From Rhodoferax sp. (GTDB lineage: Bacteria; Pseudomonadota; Gammaproteobacteria; Burkholderiales; Burkholderiaceae_C), in contig VMTC01000078.1 in NCBI GenBank assembly GCA_013791765.1, forward strand, positions 1-64,000: DNA of 64,000 bases. The letters run 5' to 3'. Below the pieces are notes generated by a model, which made no database searches, was not told where the DNA came from, and worked only from the letters and a program-made list of their open reading frames with translations. How positions within the stretch are numbered: the first letter of the stretch is position 1; the number at the start of each line of letters is the position of its first letter. The position numbers and the translations under genes were made by a program. This document shows, one piece after another, positions 32,120 to 41,257 of the stretch.

Positions 32120-33840
32120 AAATATTAGTTCGTGAGATTCCTCCCCGCGCTGCCTGGGCACTGGAGCAAGCCGGCATCCACCCGCTGCTGGCGCAGCTTT
32201 ATGCCGCGCGCGGCGTGCAAAGCGTGCAGGAGCTCGACGACGCCCTGGCGCGCCTGATTGCGCCGACGGAGATGCTGGGCCTGAGCGCGGCAGCCACCTT
32301 GCTGGCCGATGCGATCGCGCAGAACAAGAAGCTCTGCATCGTGGCCGACTACGACTGCGACGGCGCCACCGCCTGCGCCGTGGGCATTCGCGGCTTGCGC
32401 CTGCTGGGCGCCAAGCATGTGGATTACATCGTGCCCGACCGCGTGGTTGACGGCTACGGCCTGACGCCGCCGATCTCCGAGCGCGTCAAGGCCAGCGGCG
32501 CTGAGCTGCTGATCACTGTCGACAACGGCATCGCCAGTTTTGAAGGAGTCGCCACCGCACGGGCGCTGGGCTTGCAGGTGCTGGTGACGGACCACCACTT
32601 GCCCGCCAGCCGCCACGGCGAGATCGTGCTGCCCGAGGCCGACGTGATCGTGAACCCGAACCAGCCCGGTTGCCCTTTCACGAGCAAGTCCATCGCCGGT
32701 GTCGGTGTGATGTTCTATGTGCTGCTGGCGCTGCGCAGCGAACTGCGCCAGCGTGGCGTGTTTGATGCAGCCACGCAGCCCAAGCTCGATAGCTTGCTGC
32801 CGCTGGTGGCCCTGGGCACCGTGGCTGACGTGGTGCGGCTCGACGCGAACAACCGTCGTCTGGTGGCCCAAGGCCTGAAACGCGTTCGCGCCCAGATGCT
32901 GCCTGCGGGACTAGCGGCACTATTTGTAGCGGCGGGGCGTGACGCCAAGACCGCCACCACCTTTGACTTTGGCTTTGCGCTGGGCCCGCGCATCAACGCC
33001 GCCGGACGCTTGTCTGACATGACGCTGGGCATTGAATGCCTGCTGACCGACGATGTGGGCCGGGCCGAAGAACTGGCCAAGACACTCGACGGCATCAACC
33101 GCCAGCGCCGCGAGATTGAAGGCAGCATGCGCGAACAGGCCTTCGCCGTGGCTGAGTCCTTGTTTGACGACAACGAGGAGCCGCCACCGGCCATCTGCGT
33201 CTTCGATGCTGACTTTCACGAAGGCGTGGTCGGCATTGTGGCCTCGCGCATCAAGGACAAGCTGCACCGTCCGACATTTGTGTTTGCCGCCAGCGGAGCG
33301 CCGGGGCGCGAGCATGAACTCAAGGGCTCGGGCCGCTCGATCCCCGGCTTTCACCTGCGTGACGCGCTCGACCTGGTCGCCAAACGCCACCCCGGCGTGC
33401 TGCTGCGTTTTGGCGGTCACGCGATGGCCGCCGGTTGCACCATTGCCAGAGAAGATTTCGACATGTTTGAGCAGGGCCTGAGTCTGGTGGCACAAGAATG
33501 GCTCGATGCCGCCACCCTGCTGCGCCGCCTGGAGACCGACGGGCCGCTCAAAGCCGAGTACCGCCGCGTCGAACTGGTGGATGTGCTGCACAAGGAGGTC
33601 TGGGGTCAGGGCTTTGCGCCGCCCACCTTCAGCGAAGAGGTGGAGGTGGTGTCGCAACGCCTGGTCGGTGAAAAGCACCTGGCTTTGAAGCTCAAGCACC
33701 AGGGCCAAGCGGTGGACGGCATCTGGTTTGGTCATACCGAGCCGCTGCCGGCGCGCGTCAAGCTCGCCTTCCGGCTCGATGCCGACGCCTGGAACGGCGT
33801 GCGCCGGGTGCGGTTTCTGGTGGAGGCCGCAGCGCTGTGA
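32116..33840 (+). CDS. recJ: Single-stranded-DNA-specific 5'-3' exonuclease RecJ
   Basis: A 574-residue DHH-family nuclease for recombination and mismatch repair. Motifs seen: VADYDCDGATACAVG (near residue 75), ITVDNGIAS, TDHHLP (near 158), NPNQPGCPF, GTVADVVRLDANNR and the DHHA1 part with GRSIPGFHLRDAL and RFGGHAMAAGCT (near 435). Length is usual. The ATG overlaps the stop of the preceding gene (ATGA), and the start lies inside a dispersed-repeat copy. Confidence 0.96.
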   Translation: MKILVREIPPRAAWALEQAGIHPLLAQLYAARGVQSVQELDDALARLIAPTEMLGLSAAATLLADAIAQNKKLCIVADYDCDGATACAVGIRGLRLLGAKHVDYIVPDRVVDGYGLTPPISERVKASGAELLITVDNGIASFEGVATARALGLQVLVTDHHLPASRHGEIVLPEADVIVNPNQPGCPFTSKSIAGVGVMFYVLLALRSELRQRGVFDAATQPKLDSLLPLVALGTVADVVRLDANNRRLVAQGLKRVRAQMLPAGLAALFVAAGRDAKTATTFDFGFALGPRINAAGRLSDMTLGIECLLTDDVGRAEELAKTLDGINRQRREIEGSMREQAFAVAESLFDDNEEPPPAICVFDADFHEGVVGIVASRIKDKLHRPTFVFAASGAPGREHELKGSGRSIPGFHLRDALDLVAKRHPGVLLRFGGHAMAAGCTIAREDFDMFEQGLSLVAQEWLDAATLLRRLETDGPLKAEYRRVELVDVLHKEVWGQGFAPPTFSEEVEVVSQRLVGEKHLALKLKHQGQAVDGIWFGHTEPLPARVKLAFRLDADAWNGVRRVRFLVEAAAL

Positions 33841-33914
33841 AGTCATCAATTGAGGACAGTGCTGGTTCACTACACGCCGATGGGGTCTTTCCCGCAAGGT
33901 TTTAGAATCCAGCC

Positions 33915-34814
33915 GTGACACCTCCTATCAACGCTGACCTCCATTCCCATTCCACCGTTTCCGACGGCACGCTAACGCCTGAAGAACTGGCGAGCCGCGC
34001 CAAAGCCAATGGCGTGGCCTTATGGGCGCTGACCGACCATGATGAAATTGGCGGTCAGGCGCGCGCCGCAGCGGCGGCCAGGGCCTTGGGGATGGACTAC
34101 CTCACCGGGGTTGAGATTTCGGTCAGCTTTCTGCACCAGACCGTCCATATCGTGGGCCTGGGTTTTGATGCCGACAACGCGGCCCTGATCAACGGCCTGC
34201 GCCAAACCCGGGGCGGGCGTGAACAGCGCGCTCGCGAGATGGCGGCGGGTCTGGCCAAAGTCGGCATTGATGGTGCGTTTGAAGGCGCACTCAAGTACGC
34301 GGGCAACCGTGATCTGATCTCGCGCACGCACTTTGCCCGTTTCCTGGTGGAGTCGGGCGTCTGCCGGGAAACTTATGAGGTGTTTCGCAAATACCTGACC
34401 GAAGGCAAGCCTGGTTTTGTGGAACACCGCTGGGCCAGCTTGAGAGACGCAGTGACCTGGATCACACAGGCCGGCGGCATGGCGGTGATTGCGCATCCGG
34501 CGCGCTACAAGTTTTCTGCCAACGAAGAATTTGCCCTTTTCACCGAATTCAAGGGCCATGGCGGGCGCGGCGTCGAAGTGGTCACCGGCAGCCACACGCC
34601 GGCCGAGTACATCAGTTACGCTGACACCGCACGCGAGTTTGGCCTGGCAGCCTCGCGCGGCAGCGACTTCCACAGCCCGAACGAGAGCCACACCGAGATC
34701 GGCACCCTGCCGCCCTTGGCAGCTGCGCTGACGCCGGTCTGGGAATTGCTGGCACAGCGGATTCAAGTCGCTTCATCCCCAAGCCTGGAGGCCACCGCCT
34801 CCGCAACGCATTAG
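33915..34814 (+). CDS. PHP-domain 3',5'-nucleoside bisphosphate phosphatase-like protein
   Basis: A 299-residue protein of the YciV/TrpH (RnmAM) family. Metal-binding PHP motifs are DLHSHSTVSDG (near residue 6), ALTDHDEIGG (near 37), a later VIAHPARY (near 192), and SRGSDFHSP near 248. Family members remove the 3' phosphate from nucleoside bisphosphates and also trim RNA and DNA 5' ends. It starts with GTG at 33915. It runs with recJ and the DMT transporter on the same strand. Confidence 0.87.
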   Translation: MTPPINADLHSHSTVSDGTLTPEELASRAKANGVALWALTDHDEIGGQARAAAAARALGMDYLTGVEISVSFLHQTVHIVGLGFDADNAALINGLRQTRGGREQRAREMAAGLAKVGIDGAFEGALKYAGNRDLISRTHFARFLVESGVCRETYEVFRKYLTEGKPGFVEHRWASLRDAVTWITQAGGMAVIAHPARYKFSANEEFALFTEFKGHGGRGVEVVTGSHTPAEYISYADTAREFGLAASRGSDFHSPNESHTEIGTLPPLAAALTPVWELLAQRIQVASSPSLEATASATH

Positions 34815-34821
34815 TTCGCCC

Positions 34822-35721
34822 ATGGCCTTCTGGCGCACCCAGCACGGTGCTGGTGTTGCTTTGATTGTGCTGGCGACGCTGGCCTTTGCGATGCTCGACA
34901 CCGCCACCAAGTACGCTGTGACGTTGGTGCCCGTGTTGATGCTGCTCTGGTTTCGTTATGTATTTCAGGCGCTGCTGACTTTTGCACTGCGCTTTCCGGT
35001 GCAGCGGCGCAGCCTGTTCAGCACCCCGAATCCGCGCTTTCAAACGCTGCGTGGGGTCTTGCTGCTGATCACCAGTGCCTGCTCGTTTTTTGGTCTGCGT
35101 TATTTACCCGTGGGTGAGTTCACCGCGATGGTGATGCTGTCTCCGCTGGTGGCCACGGCCATGGCCGCCTGGGTGCTCAAAGACCATGTCTCGCCGCGGC
35201 GCTGGCTGCTCATGGCCTCGGGCCTGGTCGGCGTGCTGCTGGTAGTTCGCCCCGGTGGCCAGGTGTTCAGCTGGGCTTTGCTGTTTCCGGTGCTGCTGGT
35301 GGTCTCCTATGGCTGGTTTCAGGTGCTCACCAGTCGCTTGAGTGGCGAAGAAAACCCCTACACCACGCACTTTTACACCGGCCTGGTCGGCGCGGTGGTC
35401 ATGAGTCCGATTGTGGTTTTCAGCTGGCGCAGCGCCGCCCTGCTGAGCTATTGGCCGTGGTTTGTGCTGGTCGGTTTCTTGGGCACCTTTGGCCATTTGA
35501 TGTTGATCCGGGCCTACGCCCGCGCGTCGGCGCCGGTGCTCACGCCCTACCTCTATAGCCAAATTGCCTTCGCCACGCTGGCAGGATGGCTGGCGTTTGC
35601 GCATGTGCCTGACGCGCTGGCCTGGATTGGCATTGCCATCATTGCCGCCAGCGGCGTCGGCAATGCGCTGCTGTCAGCGCACGAGCTGGCCAAGCTGCGC
35701 CGCGCTGATCTGGCCGCATAA
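34822..35721 (+). CDS. EamA/DMT-family membrane transporter
   Basis: A 299-residue protein with about ten hydrophobic helices in two similar halves, and the family patterns LATLAFAMLDTATKYAV at the start and TPYLYSQIAFATLAGWLAF in the last third. It probably exports small metabolites or amino acids, but the substrate cannot be told. It starts seven bases after the PHP gene and may be co-transcribed with it. Confidence 0.88.
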   Translation: MAFWRTQHGAGVALIVLATLAFAMLDTATKYAVTLVPVLMLLWFRYVFQALLTFALRFPVQRRSLFSTPNPRFQTLRGVLLLITSACSFFGLRYLPVGEFTAMVMLSPLVATAMAAWVLKDHVSPRRWLLMASGLVGVLLVVRPGGQVFSWALLFPVLLVVSYGWFQVLTSRLSGEENPYTTHFYTGLVGAVVMSPIVVFSWRSAALLSYWPWFVLVGFLGTFGHLMLIRAYARASAPVLTPYLYSQIAFATLAGWLAFAHVPDALAWIGIAIIAASGVGNALLSAHELAKLRRADLAA

Positions 35722-35779
35722 ACCGGATTTGCGGCGACCTTGCCGTTCTGATTGAGCCAACTTCACCGACAATACAGCC

Positions 35780-36403
35780 ATGCCTCAACTGTTCGAAGTT
35801 CATCCCGTCAACCCGCAACCGCGCTTGCTCAAACAGGCCATTGCCTTGCTCGACCAGGGCGACATCCTGGCGGTGCCGACCGACTCCAGCTACGCGCTGG
35901 TCTGCCACCTGGACGACAAGGCTGCCGCTGACAAGCTACGCCAGATTCGCGGCGTGGACGACAAGCACCACCTCACGCTGTTGTGCCGCGACCTCTCGGA
36001 ATTGGCCAACTACGCGCAGGTGGACAACCAGCAGTTTCGACTCATTAAGTCAGCCACACCCGGGCCTTACACATTCATTCTGCAGGCCAGCAAAGAAGTG
36101 CCACGCCGCTTGAGCCATCCGTCACGCAAGACGATTGGCCTGCGTGTGCCCGAGCACAAGGTCCTGCAGGCCTTGCTGGAGCTACACCACGGCCCGCTGC
36201 TGGCCACCACCCTGATCGCGCCGGGTGAGACCGAGCCCATCAACGATGCGCAAGAAATTTGCGAACTGTATAAAAAACGCATTGCAGGCGTGATTGACGC
36301 GGGCGCCTGCCCGCGCGAGCCCACCACGGTGGTCGACCTGACCGAAGCCGAGCCGGTCATTGTCCGCCAGGGTCGTGGCCCGCTGGCCGCGCTTGGTCTC
36401 TAA
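35780..36403 (+). CDS. Sua5/YciO/YrdC-family protein
   Basis: A 207-residue protein of the threonylcarbamoyl-AMP synthase fold: an early LAVPTDSSYALVCHL, then IRGVDDKHHLTLLCRDLSEL, ATPGPYTFILQAS, and RKTIGLRVPEH. It resembles YciO more than TsaC; the usual K-R-x-R signature of TsaC is altered to KHH here. It binds RNA or nucleotides, but a role in t6A synthesis is not certain. Confidence 0.85.
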   Translation: MPQLFEVHPVNPQPRLLKQAIALLDQGDILAVPTDSSYALVCHLDDKAAADKLRQIRGVDDKHHLTLLCRDLSELANYAQVDNQQFRLIKSATPGPYTFILQASKEVPRRLSHPSRKTIGLRVPEHKVLQALLELHHGPLLATTLIAPGETEPINDAQEICELYKKRIAGVIDAGACPREPTTVVDLTEAEPVIVRQGRGPLAALGL

Positions 36404-36435
36404 GACACTGATAACGCCCATCCGATAAAGAGCTC

Positions 36436-37104
36436 ATGGATATCGCCAACCTGATTCAGACCATTGCCTTGTATGCGCTACCGGTGCTTTTCGCCATCAC
36501 CGTACATGAAGCAGCGCACGGCTACGTCGCTCGCCATTTTGGCGACAACACGGCTTACATGCTAGGGCGTGTCACGCTCAACCCGCTCAAGCACATCGAC
36601 CCCGTGGGCACTATCTTGATGCCGCTCATGTTGTACTTTGCCACCTCGGGCGCCTTCCTGTTTGGCTATGCCAAGCCGGTGCCCGTCAACTTTGGCAATT
36701 TGCGCAATCCGAAACGTGACATGGTCTGGGTCGCGCTGGCCGGGCCGGGTGTCAATTTCATTCAGGCCTTTCTCTGGGGTGCGCTCTTGTATGCCCTGCA
36801 TGGCACGGGCGTGACCGAACCCTTCTTCCTCAAGATGGCGCAAGGCGGCATTTTGGTCAATCTGGTGATGTTCGCCTTTAACCTGTTCCCGCTGCCGCCG
36901 CTGGACGGTGGCCGTATTTTGGTGGGCCTGCTGCCCTACCGCCAGGCCGAGCTGGTTTCACGGGTGGAGCCCTGGGGCTTTTTCATTGTGATGGCACTGG
37001 TGATCTCGGGCATCGTCAGCACGCTGTGGTTGCGCCCTCTGATGAAGCTGAGCTACTTCGTACTCAACATCTTGCTCACCCCCTTTGCCATGCTTTTCGG
37101 CTAG
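36436..37104 (+). CDS. Site-2 protease family (M50) membrane metallopeptidase
   Basis: A 222-residue integral membrane protein with the zinc motif HEAAH (residues 25-29), GRVTLNPLKHIDPVG after it, and the second metal motif NLFPLPPLDGGRI near residue 154. Family members cut proteins inside the membrane. It is shorter than RseP and lacks a PDZ domain, so it belongs to the small bacterial S2P group often found beside trpS. Substrate unknown. Confidence 0.92.
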   Translation: MDIANLIQTIALYALPVLFAITVHEAAHGYVARHFGDNTAYMLGRVTLNPLKHIDPVGTILMPLMLYFATSGAFLFGYAKPVPVNFGNLRNPKRDMVWVALAGPGVNFIQAFLWGALLYALHGTGVTEPFFLKMAQGGILVNLVMFAFNLFPLPPLDGGRILVGLLPYRQAELVSRVEPWGFFIVMALVISGIVSTLWLRPLMKLSYFVLNILLTPFAMLFG

Positions 37105-37140
37105 CCTGGCGCATTTTTTTTGTCCCAAAAATTTTCCCCA

Positions 37141-38439
37141 ATGAGTTCCACGCGTTTTCTCACCGGCATCACGACCTCCGGCACCCCCCATCTTGGCAAT
37201 TATGTTGGCTCCATCCGACCTTCAGTGCGCGCCAGCCTGCGCTCTGATGTCGAGAGTTTTTATTTTCTGGCCGACTACCACGCGCTGATCAAGATTGATA
37301 AACCAGAGCGCATCCAGCGCTCCACGCTGGAGATCGCCGCCAGCTGGCTGGCCTGCGGGCTCGACCCCGAGCGGGTTGTTTTCTACCGTCAATCCGATGT
37401 ACCCGAAATTCCCGAGCTGACCTGGCTTCTGACCTGCGTCATTGGCAAAGGTGTGCTGAACCGGGCCCATGCCTACAAGGCGGCGGTTGACAAGAACACG
37501 GCTGCCGGGATAGACCCTGAGTCCGATGTCACCGCCGGGCTGTTCATGTACCCGGTGTTGATGGGCGCAGACATCTTGATGTTCAACGCCCACAAGGTGC
37601 CGGTCGGTCGCGACCAGGTCCAGCACATCGAGATGGCGCGGGACATGGCGCACAGCTTCAACCACCGCTATGGCGATCACTTTGTGCCACCCGAGGCCGA
37701 AATTGAAGCAAGCGTTGCCACCTTGCCCGGTCTGGACGGACGCAAGATGAGCAAGAGCTACGACAACACCATCCCGCTTTTTTCGCCGCGTGCTCAGCTG
37801 AAAAAGCTGATTGCCAGCATCGTCACCGACTCACGCGCACCGGGCGAGGCCAAGGACACCGAAGGCTCGGCCCTGTTCCAGATTTACCAGGCCTTTGCCA
37901 CACCCGATGAAAGCGCTGCGCTGCGCCAAGGATATGCCGACGGCATTTCGTGGGCCGACGCCAAGCAGATTGTGTTCGAGCGCATAGACGACGAGATTGC
38001 GCCGTTGCGCGAGGTGTACCAGGCGCTGCTGGACGACCCCGTCCGAATCGAATCGATCCTGCGCGCTGGCGCGGCCAAAGCGCGCCAGATTGCCACCCCG
38101 TTCATGGGCCGACTACGTCAGGCGGTGGGTTTACGCGATCTGCGCACGCAAAGCAGCAAAGCCGCGAAATCCGTCAAGTCAGCCTTGCCGCTCTTCAAGC
38201 AATACCGCGAAAGCGACGGCCAGTTTTACTTCAAATTTTTGGATGCACAGGGCCGCTTGCTGCTGCAAAGCGCTGGCTTTGCTTCGCCCAAAGTAGCAGG
38301 CCAGGCCATTGGTCTGCTGCAGGCCCAAGGTGCAAGCGCGCTGAGCGAGTTGCAGGATCAGCTGCAATGGGCCCCGGACGTGCAAAGTCAGGACATTACG
38401 GGTGCGTTGCAAGCGCTTGTAGATGCCAAAATCCAGTAA
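37141..38439 (+). CDS. trpS: Tryptophan--tRNA ligase with a C-terminal extension
   Basis: A 432-residue class I aminoacyl-tRNA synthetase. It has the HIGH-like motif TPHLGNYVG near the start, DQVQHIEMARDMA in the middle and GRKMSKSYDN near residue 200. The catalytic and anticodon-binding parts end near residue 335. The last 95 residues (GQFYFKFLDAQGRLLLQSAG...) resemble a DUF1508/YegP-like module and are absent from the 334-residue E. coli enzyme. ATG 37141 is chosen, as SSTRFLTGITTSG follows directly. It follows the M50 protease gene and precedes tRNA-Ser. Confidence 0.95.
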   Translation: MSSTRFLTGITTSGTPHLGNYVGSIRPSVRASLRSDVESFYFLADYHALIKIDKPERIQRSTLEIAASWLACGLDPERVVFYRQSDVPEIPELTWLLTCVIGKGVLNRAHAYKAAVDKNTAAGIDPESDVTAGLFMYPVLMGADILMFNAHKVPVGRDQVQHIEMARDMAHSFNHRYGDHFVPPEAEIEASVATLPGLDGRKMSKSYDNTIPLFSPRAQLKKLIASIVTDSRAPGEAKDTEGSALFQIYQAFATPDESAALRQGYADGISWADAKQIVFERIDDEIAPLREVYQALLDDPVRIESILRAGAAKARQIATPFMGRLRQAVGLRDLRTQSSKAAKSVKSALPLFKQYRESDGQFYFKFLDAQGRLLLQSAGFASPKVAGQAIGLLQAQGASALSELQDQLQWAPDVQSQDITGALQALVDAKIQ

Positions 38440-38459
38440 ACGGTAGTCGTGGCCACTGC

Positions 38460-38465
38460 TACAAT
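38460..38465 (+). promoter_or_regulatory. Possible -10 box of tRNA-Ser
   Basis: TACAAT lies 18 bases before the mature tRNA 5' end. No good -35 box is seen at 16-18 bases upstream. Confidence 0.3.
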
Positions 38466-38482
38466 CCACAGCTTGATTCGAA

Positions 38483-38571
<89 letters not shown>

Positions 38572-38615
38572 CACATGGACTTCTAACTCGCTATCAGCGA
38601 ATAGAAACCTGCCAG

Positions 38616-38638
38616 AACCCCGCACCACGCGGGGTTTT
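38616..38638 (+). terminator. Rho-independent terminator after tRNA-Ser
   Basis: Stem CCCCGC and GCGGGG with loop ACCAC, preceded by AA and followed by TTTT, 45 bases after the tRNA 3' end. Confidence 0.8.
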
Positions 38639-38901
38639 GCGCTTCTGACTCGTGACTGTGGGTTTTCCAAAGTACCCCAAATTACTGTCTCAAAGGCTAT
38701 TTGTCAGCAGTTGTCGCTGCAACTCCGTGCCGGCAGGGAAACGGGTTGACCGAATAGTTTCAGTTGACCGCTTGGTTTCTTTACTAACTCCCTATGACCA
38801 TTAACTTTTCCAGCTTCCACGCGCCTCACCTTTTGGGTGAGAGCGCGTCCAACTGACGAATCTGGGTTCACTGGCTGATGGCGGCTCAGCAAGTCAGCCG
38901 C
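38639..38901. other. Intergenic region with a hairpin
   Basis: No gene is recognised between the tRNA terminator and the GGDEF-EAL gene. A strong hairpin lies near 38819-38850 (ACGCGC-CTCACC, loop TTTT, GGTGAG-A-GCGCGT). The minus-strand frame here begins to look like tRNA-derived sequence (SSVGRAL), but no tRNA folds. There is no integrase and no duplicated tRNA end. Confidence 0.45.
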
Positions 38902-41145
38902 TCAGGTCTGGCGAGCGCTCAGAAACGCTTCAAAGTCAGTTGCCGCGATCGGCCGCGAAAATAGATAGCCTTGGCCGTAATCACAACCGGCAGCGGCCAG
39001 CAAATCGCGCTGCTGCGCAGTTTCAACACCCTCGGCAATCACCTTCATGCCCAAAGCGTGAGCCATGGCGATGATGGCCTGGCACAGCGTCAGATCGGTC
39101 GAATCAGGAATCAGGTAGCGCACGAAGGACTGGTCAATTTTCACGAAGTCGATGTCAAAGCGCTGCAGATAGGACAGGGACGAATAACCAGTGCCAAAGT
39201 CGTCCAGCGACACTTGAATGCCGCCATCGTGAAGTTCAAGCAGTTGGTCGGCCACGCTGGCGCTGGTGTCGAGCAACAGCCCTTCGGTGATCTCCACCAC
39301 AATGCTGCTGCCCGGCAAACCCATCGCCTGCAGTTGCTGCGCCCACGGCGTCTTGCTCTTGCCGCGTCGCTGGAACTGCGCCGGTGACTTGTTGACACTG
39401 ATCTGAAAATCAGGGTCCAACCGCAAGCGCCACGCCTGCACCTGGCGCGAAGCCTGCTGAAACACCCACTCGCCAATATCGACGATCAAGCCGGTGGATT
39501 CGGCAATCGGAATGAAATCGGCTGGACTGATGAGGCCGCGCGTCGGGTGATGCCAGCGAATCAGCGCTTCGGCTTTGTGAACAGCACCGCTGGCGAGTTC
39601 TACGATGGGCTGGTAGAGCACCCGGAACTGTTCTTTGACAAGCCCGTCATGCAGGTCATTGGTGAGCCGCACCCGGTTTTGAGCGGCCTCCTGCAGCGCT
39701 GGCGTAAAAAAACTGAAGCGATTGCGCCCGGCGCCCTTGGCCACGTACATCGCCTGGTCCGCATTTTTGAACAGATCTTCAATCGCGCTGGCGTCAAGCG
39801 GGTACAGCGTGACGCCAATGCTGGCCGACACAAAGACCCTGTCTTTGTCAAGTTCGAACACGGCTTCGAGCGCCTGCAGCATCTTTTGCAGGATGCCCTC
39901 CAGGTTGCTGCCATCAAGCAGTTCGGTCAGGATCACGGCAAATTCATCGCCGCCCATGCGCGCCACGGTATCTGACTCTCGCACGCAGGCACAAATGCGC
40001 CGCGCCGCCTCAACCAGCAAGCGGTCGCCACTGTCGTGACCGAGCGAATCGTTGACTTCCTTGAAATGATCCAGGTCAATGAACAGCACCGCAAGCTGAA
40101 AGCCGTCGCGCTTGCTCCTTTTGAGCTCCTGCGCCATCCGGTCATGCAGCATGTTGCGGTTGGGCAGGCCGGTCAGGGGGTCGAAATGCGCTTGTTGCCA
40201 AATCAGCACTTCTGCTCTTTTGCGATCAGTCACGTCGGTGTGGGTGCCAATCATGCGCAGCGGCAAGCCCTGCGCGTCGCGGCTGATGACCATGCCGCGC
40301 GAGAGCATCCACTTCCAGCTGCCGTCCTTGCAGCGCACGCGGTGTTCATCCGAATAGCTCTTGGCCCGGCCGTCAAAGTGATCCTGGCGCGCGCGCAGGA
40401 GCTGGGCCAGGTCATCGGGATGAATCAGCTTGTCAAACTCGCCCCGCGCCTGAAGATGCACATCACTGGCGTCGTAACCGAGTATTTCCAGCAATCGCTT
40501 GGAGTAGAACTCTACACCGCTCTGAACATGCCAGTCCCAGACGCCGTCGCCGCTGCTCTCCAGCGCCAGCGTCCAGCGCTCCTCATTTTTTTGCAGCGTG
40601 GCCTGGGCCTGCACAAGGTCCGTCACATCTGCAAAAGTGCGCACCATGCTGCCATCCGGCAAGGCCTGCGTGTTGACTTCCAGGGTCCGCCCCGCGGTCG
40701 TCACACGCAGGTAGTGGAACGGGAGCCCGTCCTGGGCGCCCGACGCCACACCCAGCACGCAATGGCGCGCATGCAGGTCGACCAGCTCAGCATTTTGGCC
40801 AAAGTCGCCCCTCTCAACCTGGTATGAGGCCAGCGCCTGCACGCTCGGGTGGCTGGCCAGCAGACTCTCCGGCAACGCCAACAGCTCACACGCGCGCGCG
40901 TTAAAAATGGTCACCCGCCCCTGCGCATCAAACACCAGGATGCCCTGGCTGATGCTGCTCAGCGTACTTTGCAGCAGTCGGGCCTTCTCCAGCAAGCTTG
41001 CATTGAGCTGGCGCAAGGCAGTTTCGGTCTCAAGCGGTGCGGGTGCGCTCAGGTCGGCGGCACTGCCCGTCACGGACACAGGCGGCCCTGACGTTCGGGC
41101 GCCAGCCAAAACAGCCAACAATGTTGAGTTCAAGTTATCGTTCAC
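38902..41145 (-). CDS. PAS-GGDEF-EAL cyclic di-GMP protein
   Basis: A 747-residue cytoplasmic protein without membrane helices. In order it has a PAS-like domain (about 60-170, ILVFDAQGRVTIFNA), a second PAS domain (about 185-315, with a PAC end GTHTDVTDRKRAE), GGDEF (from about 325) and EAL (about 505-735). The GGDEF motif itself is intact (near 398) with RESD five residues before it, the inhibitory-site pattern. The EAL motif reads EALIRWHHP, and DFGTGYSSLSYL and EGVET-type segments are present, so both synthesis and breakdown of c-di-GMP are possible. Regulatory partners are not visible nearby. Confidence 0.93.
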   Translation of the reverse strand: MNDNLNSTLLAVLAGARTSGPPVSVTGSAADLSAPAPLETETALRQLNASLLEKARLLQSTLSSISQGILVFDAQGRVTIFNARACELLALPESLLASHPSVQALASYQVERGDFGQNAELVDLHARHCVLGVASGAQDGLPFHYLRVTTAGRTLEVNTQALPDGSMVRTFADVTDLVQAQATLQKNEERWTLALESSGDGVWDWHVQSGVEFYSKRLLEILGYDASDVHLQARGEFDKLIHPDDLAQLLRARQDHFDGRAKSYSDEHRVRCKDGSWKWMLSRGMVISRDAQGLPLRMIGTHTDVTDRKRAEVLIWQQAHFDPLTGLPNRNMLHDRMAQELKRSKRDGFQLAVLFIDLDHFKEVNDSLGHDSGDRLLVEAARRICACVRESDTVARMGGDEFAVILTELLDGSNLEGILQKMLQALEAVFELDKDRVFVSASIGVTLYPLDASAIEDLFKNADQAMYVAKGAGRNRFSFFTPALQEAAQNRVRLTNDLHDGLVKEQFRVLYQPIVELASGAVHKAEALIRWHHPTRGLISPADFIPIAESTGLIVDIGEWVFQQASRQVQAWRLRLDPDFQISVNKSPAQFQRRGKSKTPWAQQLQAMGLPGSSIVVEITEGLLLDTSASVADQLLELHDGGIQVSLDDFGTGYSSLSYLQRFDIDFVKIDQSFVRYLIPDSTDLTLCQAIIAMAHALGMKVIAEGVETAQQRDLLAAAGCDYGQGYLFSRPIAATDFEAFLSARQT

Positions 41146-41257
41146 AGCCGATCAGATCAATGGTTATGCGCCACGTAGCGGTCGCCACACCGCGCCCAAC
41201 TCAGTATCCCACGACGGGCAACCGCTCCGATATGAGGGTTTTCCGCTGCCCGCACGC

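Noticed and set aside
32905..32945. Repeat-like CTAGCGGCACTATTTGTAGC in recJ
   Set aside because: The encoded GLAALFVAAGRDAKT fits other RecJ proteins at normal length, so no insertion is needed.
38704..38892. Frame with tRNA-like SSVGRAL pattern and possible phage attachment site after tRNA-Ser
   Set aside because: No full tRNA folds, there is no duplicated tRNA 3' end and no integrase; a strong hairpin explains part of it.
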